Of a stretch of DNA of 64,000 bases, positions 60,214 to 64,000 are shown one piece after another. Below the pieces are notes generated by a model, which worked only from the letters and a program-made list of their open reading frames with translations, was not told the origin of the DNA and ran no database searches. The stretch's first letter is position 1; the number at the start of each line of letters is the position of its first letter. The DNA lies in NCBI RefSeq assembly GCF_052180275.1, contig NZ_CP197465.1, positions 620,001 through 684,000 on the forward strand, in the 5' to 3' direction. The stretch comes from Kumtagia sp052180275. Its GTDB lineage: Bacteria > Pseudomonadota > Alphaproteobacteria > Rhizobiales > Rhizobiaceae. The translations under genes and the position numbers were made by a program.

Positions 60214-61304
60214 TGCTTCCTCCCTGTGCCGGGCATTACGACCAGCGCCCCGTCTCCCCGGCTCGATGCGACAAGCCGGCCGTTCCAGTCGGCGATGCTC
60301 GTCATGCCGTGGCGATTGCCGTCCGAGCGGCTGTGAAGGCTCGCCGCGATGCGGTTACGGCCTTCGATCCGGACGATGAGCCCGGAGGAGCGCGTCGGCC
60401 CCCAAGGCTTCTGGATGCCCAGATGGCGTATGCCTCCGCCCTGGACCGGTTCCTTGAAGTTCCTGCCGGCCCTGAGCGTCGGCGCCATCCAGAACCGTTC
60501 GTCGATCGTGTCGACCATCCGCTCGCGATACGCACGCTCGCGCAGCACGAACTCGATCATCTGGCTCCGCGGGGCGAATAGGCAAAGCCAGTGTGCGCTG
60601 TCGTCCGTCGACAGGATACGGCCGGGATAGCCGGGCAGATCCGCCAGCACCGGTGCGGGATGCCCACTGTCGTCGAGACCGACCAGCCGATGCTTCCATG
60701 CCTCGGAGACGAGTGGCCGTCCGTCTGCGAGGAAGCCGATCCCCGAGGGATACGCCAGTCCGTCGGCAATCCTTGCCGGGACGCGATCGCCCTTGCGCAG
60801 GACCCACACCGAGCCGCTCGCGCCGAGCCTCATCAGGTCGTGCTTCCACTGCGAGGCTCGATGCACCCGGGATCCTACGCAGAGGTAGAGATCGCCTGTC
60901 GGGCCGAACGCCATCGCCGTCACGTGAGCGGGCGCTCCCTGGAAGTCGAGCCTTGTCCATTCTCCCGAATGGACGGCTCCTCTCGTCAGGGTGCTTCCGT
61001 CATCAAGCGCCACGACGACCTCGCCGTCCCGGGAGACCGCCAGCGCCGCGATATCGGTAGCCAGTTCCTCCACCACGGCCTGTCCAGCTTTCGCCGCGCC
61101 GAGCGACATCAACTGCCGCCCCTGCGTGAAGTAGAGCTTGCCGGCATGGCTGGCGAGATTGTCCACGTCTGGAGCAAGTAGCAGCGTCTCGGCGGTATCC
61201 AGCGCATTGTTGGGCCGCAGAGCGCCGTCCATGATCGGCACCGTGACCGAAAACTCGCCACTTCCCCACAGCCCGTGCCAGGCTTGCCTGAGAGCCGAGA
61301 TCAT
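60210..61304 (-). CDS. SMP-30/gluconolactonase-like beta-propeller protein
   Basis: This is a 364-residue protein of the SMP-30/strictosidine-synthase-like propeller type. Repeats are visible as LYFTQGRQLMSLG, ALAVSRDGEVVVALDDG, AMAFGPTGDLYLCVGSR, GLAYPSGIGFLADGRPLVSEAW and LPGYPGRILSTDDSAHWLCLF. No signal peptide is evident. Relatives hydrolyse sugar lactones, but the metal-site residues could not be assigned with certainty, so activity is unproven. ATG at 61304 overlaps the fusion gene stop (ATGA), and its own stop overlaps the ATPase start. It is similar in type to the C-terminal half of the upstream fusion protein. Confidence 0.82.
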   Translation of the reverse strand: MISALRQAWHGLWGSGEFSVTVPIMDGALRPNNALDTAETLLLAPDVDNLASHAGKLYFTQGRQLMSLGAAKAGQAVVEELATDIAALAVSRDGEVVVALDDGSTLTRGAVHSGEWTRLDFQGAPAHVTAMAFGPTGDLYLCVGSRVHRASQWKHDLMRLGASGSVWVLRKGDRVPARIADGLAYPSGIGFLADGRPLVSEAWKHRLVGLDDSGHPAPVLADLPGYPGRILSTDDSAHWLCLFAPRSQMIEFVLRERAYRERMVDTIDERFWMAPTLRAGRNFKEPVQGGGIRHLGIQKPWGPTRSSGLIVRIEGRNRIAASLHSRSDGNRHGMTSIADWNGRLVASSRGDGALVVMPGTGRKQ

Positions 61305-63424
61305 GACCGGTCTCCGAAATAGAGCGTGCGATCGTTGAAGGCCTGGTCGGCATCGGGCAACGGCAGCCGTCCGATACGGTTGTGGAATGCGCCGGCCAGA
61401 TAGAGATAGCCCTTGTGCTCGCGGATCGACGTCACCATCGGATGCCGCTCGCCGTTGCTGTCCCACAGCGACTGCAGGATCTTGCCGTCGATGTCGAACT
61501 TCACCACGCCACCGGTGTTCAGGTTCGGGTAGATCCACTCCTCGAAGGCGACACGGTGCGCCATGCGGCGGCGAAAGCCGGGCATCCGCATCGCAAGGTC
61601 GAGCGCGGGCGTGCGCATGCCGAACATGGCTACCCAGAAATGGCCGTCGGACGAGCGCCGGATGTTGTCCGGATAGCCGGGCATGTCATCCATGATGGTC
61701 ACGACGGTGCCCTTCTTCGGCCCGGCGAACCAGAAGCGCGACACCCGGCACGCCCACGTCTCGGCGAAGAACAGCGATTCACCGTCGCCGGTCATGCAGA
61801 TGCCGTTGGGCAGCATGCGCTTCGGCAGGACCGTTCGTGTCTTTCCGGTCTTCGGGTCGTAGCAGAGGATGCGGCCGTTGCCGCGTCCTTCGAGGGAGTC
61901 CGTCGCCCAGTCGGCTTGGTCGTAACGGATCGTCGCCTCGCTGAAATAGATCTTGCCGTCGGGCGCGAAGTCCATGTCGTCGGCGAACCGCATGCGACTG
62001 TCGTCGATGATCGAGAACAGGCTTCGGTTGGTTTCGTCGGCAAGCTTCACCACCGTGCGGTCGGGCAGCACCTTGTAGAGGCCCATGCCGCTGACGCAGG
62101 CATGCAGGTGGCCGTTGCCGTCGAAATGAAGGCCGAGCGGATGCCCGCCGATATGCACGAAAAGCTCCGGTGCACTGTAGTCGGGCGCCATGAAGCGGAG
62201 GATGTCGCCATGGCGGCTGCCGCAATAGATGTTGTCATCGGCGTCGAAGGCCAGATCCTCCGCGCCGTCGACCTGGTCCAGGCCGATGGGTTCGGCGACA
62301 GCGAGAAGATCGTTGATCTCGTAGGGCGAGCCGGAGCCGCGGTCCGTCGACGCCGCTTCGGGAGGGGCGTAGTAGGTCGGCGATACATAGACCTTGGACA
62401 GGAGCTTGTGGCGGTTCTTTAGCCAGCGAATGTCGGTCGCAACCGCGACCAGCAGGGCTATCGCCAACAGGAGCGAGCTGAAGCCGCCCGGCATCTGCAA
62501 CCTGAGCAGGCTGTTCGTCAGAATGACGACGATGAGCGTGCCGAGCAGGGCCTTGGCGACCGAACCTCGCCCACCGCCCAGCGAATTGCCGCCCAGCAAA
62601 GCGGCGGTGAGGACTGTAAGCTCCAGGCCGGTGCCGACCTCCGCGCCGGCACTGTTCAGCCGCGCGGCGTAGAGCATGCCGGCGAAGGCCGCGAACATGC
62701 CCGAGATGACATAGGTCAGGCAGACGGTCCTGCGCACGTCGATGCCGACATTGTGCGCCGAACGGCGCGAGCCGCCGACGGCGGTGATGTGCCAGCCGGT
62801 GCGCATGCGCGTGAGGAATATATGCAGCGCCAGCGACACGACGAGCGCGATGCACAGGTTGGCGGGAATGCCCGCGATGCTGCCCACCGCGAACAGATCC
62901 CATACGGGGGATTCCGGCAAGCCCATCACGGCGTCGGTCCCGTAGTTGAATATCAGGATCTGCACGCCGGAGGCCAGGATGATGAGTGTCGCGAGCGTCG
63001 TCAGGAAAGCGCGCAGCTTGAGGTAGCCGATCAGGATCCCATTGACGAGGCCGCAGACGGCCCCCACCGCCAGCACTGCCGCGACGACGACATAGACCGG
63101 CAGCCCCAGATAGTTGATCAGATAGAGCGCGACGAAATTGGCGAGCGCGAAGACCGCGCCGACGCTCAGGTCGACGCCGCCGCCAAGAATCACCACCGTC
63201 ATACCGAGCACGACAAACAGCAGTTCGGCCATCTGGCGCAGCATGGTGGCGAAGGACGCCAGGCTCCAGAAGCCGTCGATCGTGTTGCCGAACACGATCA
63301 GGACAAGCGCAAGAATGAAGACCGGAATCGCGTTGTCGATCCAGTTCTTCGACAGCAGTTCGCCAAGGATGTGATCCGGGAGAAGCCTGTACCGATACTT
63401 CGCGTAGATTTCGCCAGCGGTCAT
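61301..63424 (-). CDS. Sugar ABC permease fused to an SMP-30/strictosidine-synthase-like propeller
   Basis: This is a 707-residue fusion. Residues 1 to about 345 are an RbsC-type permease with about ten helices, including VVLGMTVVILGGGVDLSVGAV, LTTLATLIILASGVQ and AALLGGNSLGGGRGSV. A linker (about 345-375) leads to a beta-propeller (about 380-705) with DGAEDLAFDADDNIYCGSR, RFADDMDFAPDGKIYFSEAT, LPNGICMTGDGESLFFAETW and MPGYPDNIRRSSDGHFWVAM. The reading frame has no break, so the fusion is real in this sequence. The propeller may process the sugar lactone at the membrane. It is second in the operon, after the binding protein. Confidence 0.88.
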   Translation of the reverse strand: MTAGEIYAKYRYRLLPDHILGELLSKNWIDNAIPVFILALVLIVFGNTIDGFWSLASFATMLRQMAELLFVVLGMTVVILGGGVDLSVGAVFALANFVALYLINYLGLPVYVVVAAVLAVGAVCGLVNGILIGYLKLRAFLTTLATLIILASGVQILIFNYGTDAVMGLPESPVWDLFAVGSIAGIPANLCIALVVSLALHIFLTRMRTGWHITAVGGSRRSAHNVGIDVRRTVCLTYVISGMFAAFAGMLYAARLNSAGAEVGTGLELTVLTAALLGGNSLGGGRGSVAKALLGTLIVVILTNSLLRLQMPGGFSSLLLAIALLVAVATDIRWLKNRHKLLSKVYVSPTYYAPPEAASTDRGSGSPYEINDLLAVAEPIGLDQVDGAEDLAFDADDNIYCGSRHGDILRFMAPDYSAPELFVHIGGHPLGLHFDGNGHLHACVSGMGLYKVLPDRTVVKLADETNRSLFSIIDDSRMRFADDMDFAPDGKIYFSEATIRYDQADWATDSLEGRGNGRILCYDPKTGKTRTVLPKRMLPNGICMTGDGESLFFAETWACRVSRFWFAGPKKGTVVTIMDDMPGYPDNIRRSSDGHFWVAMFGMRTPALDLAMRMPGFRRRMAHRVAFEEWIYPNLNTGGVVKFDIDGKILQSLWDSNGERHPMVTSIREHKGYLYLAGAFHNRIGRLPLPDADQAFNDRTLYFGDRS

Positions 63425-63441
63425 TTCGCAATCCCATCAGG

Positions 63442-63471
63442 GCTCCCGGGACTCGTCAGGGTCCCGGGAGC
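63442..63471 (-). other. Stable stem-loop between binding-protein and permease genes
   Basis: GCTCCCGGGAC (63442-63452) and GTCCCGGGAGC (63461-63471) are perfect 11-bp complements around an eight-base loop, with no T-tract. Such a stem in this place usually guards the upstream message from 3' decay, so that the binding protein is made in excess over the permease. Confidence 0.6.
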
Positions 63472-63484
63472 GAAGCACAAGAAA

Positions 63485-64000
63485 TCAGAGACCGGCCTTG
63501 ATCTCGTCCATCGACCAGCAGGAACTGCCGGTCATGTTGTCCTTCGTGATGGCGCGCGATTCCGAATAGAGCGAGAACGGGCGCACGGTCTCGTCGGCCG
63601 GCGTCTGCAGGATCACCGAGACCCCGGCGTTCATGACCTTCGACAACTCGCGGACGTTGTATGCGCGGTAGTAGTCATAGCTACCGTTCGCCACCATGTC
63701 GCAGGCCGAGCGCTCGGCGCCGCCTTGCGAGGCCACGAAGACCTTGCCGGTCAGGCCGGCCTCGCGGACGGCGGCGGCGAGGCCGGAATCCTGGCCGTCC
63801 CAGAAGCCGAAATAGCCGCACAGGTCGGGGTTCTGACGCAGGACGGTCGCCACGACCGAATGGGCCTTGCTTGGGTCCCAGTCCGCGGCCTGGTCCGACA
63901 CCACGACCATGTCGGGATTGGCCTCCATGACGTCCTTGAAGGCTTTCATGCCGATGAAGTTCGTCGGGTTGTTGGGCGTGCCCTGAAGGATCGCGATCTT
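63485..64000 (-). CDS. Sugar ABC transporter substrate-binding protein (RbsB type), N-terminus outside the window
   Basis: This is a C-terminal fragment of 171 residues; the frame is open to the window edge, and the signal peptide and first half lie beyond. It starts KIAILQGTPNNPTNFIGMKAF and contains WDPSKAHSVVATVLRQNPDL, FWDGQDSGLAAAVREAGLTG and VFVASQGG, the pattern of Peripla_BP_4 proteins that bind pentoses, hexoses or polyols. It is the first visible gene of the operon and should deliver sugar to the fused permease. Confidence 0.92.
   Translation of the reverse strand, partial: KIAILQGTPNNPTNFIGMKAFKDVMEANPDMVVVSDQAADWDPSKAHSVVATVLRQNPDLCGYFGFWDGQDSGLAAAVREAGLTGKVFVASQGGAERSACDMVANGSYDYYRAYNVRELSKVMNAGVSVILQTPADETVRPFSLYSESRAITKDNMTGSSCWSMDEIKAGL

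Overview
The window looks like chromosomal DNA of a high-GC alphaproteobacterium of the order Hyphomicrobiales (Rhizobiales), most likely near Mesorhizobium/Phyllobacteriaceae. This is inferred from the phaA/phaR polyhydroxybutyrate locus, a CenR/OtpR-type response regulator followed by a small cyclic-nucleotide-binding protein, the rhizobial glnK-amtB arrangement and an intergenic repeat with a terminal sequence (tgcgtccttcgaggctcgcc) typical, from memory, of that group. No tRNA, rRNA, CRISPR array, prophage or complete insertion sequence was seen. Most of the window is dense housekeeping and accessory metabolism.

0-9 kb: PHB synthesis (start of phaB, a Cys-rich ORF, phaA) diverges from the repressor gene phaR, with a perfect PhaR-type half-site pair between them. 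Then come a YbaK deacylase, a YCII protein, a vapBC module wedged against the 3' end of a ubiquinone hydroxylase gene whose tail is duplicated on the other side of the module, tesB, and glnK-amtB behind a sigma-54-like promoter. 9-25 kb: an MFS carrier, a polar amino-acid ABC pair without an ATPase gene, an L,D-transpeptidase divergent from cenR and a cNMP-binding protein, a large nested hairpin element, xthA, a candidate structured RNA, a MoxR ATPase and its usual VWA partner separated by a GNAT gene, hicAB and a split YeeE/YedE transporter, then msrB, rpmF, mtgA and ispA.

25-46 kb: a lytic transglycosylase with ispG, an MFS exporter, an RND efflux pair, a molybdenum hydroxylase of the isoquinoline oxidoreductase type with a divergent TetR regulator, 5-formyl-THF cyclo-ligase, a YmdB-type phosphodiesterase, TerC, a diguanylate cyclase, a secreted metallo-hydrolase, yebC, an RDD membrane protein with a SelW-like protein behind two leader hairpins, rpmE and an ABC exporter. 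46-57 kb: a second vapBC module with a strong palindromic operator, a leftward run of catabolic genes (panE-like reductase, FAD dehydrogenase, SDR, M20 hydrolase), an M32 carboxypeptidase, two tandem paralogues for small secreted proteins that share their long leaders and a promoter motif, and a MotA/TolQ-like plus OmpA-like envelope pair.

57-64 kb: a leftward sugar ABC operon cut by the window edge: RbsB-type binding protein, a permease fused to an SMP-30/gluconolactonase-like propeller, a second SMP-30-like protein, an RbsA-type ATPase and a zinc alcohol dehydrogenase. Uptake, lactone hydrolysis and oxidation of one sugar or polyol may be coupled here; this is inference. The points most worth a second look are the permease-propeller fusion, the duplicated secreted-protein genes with their conserved motif, the vapBC/ubi-gene tail duplication, the nested hairpin and structured-RNA candidates around 14.5-15.9 kb, and the Shine-Dalgarno-sequestering hairpin at 42.2 kb.
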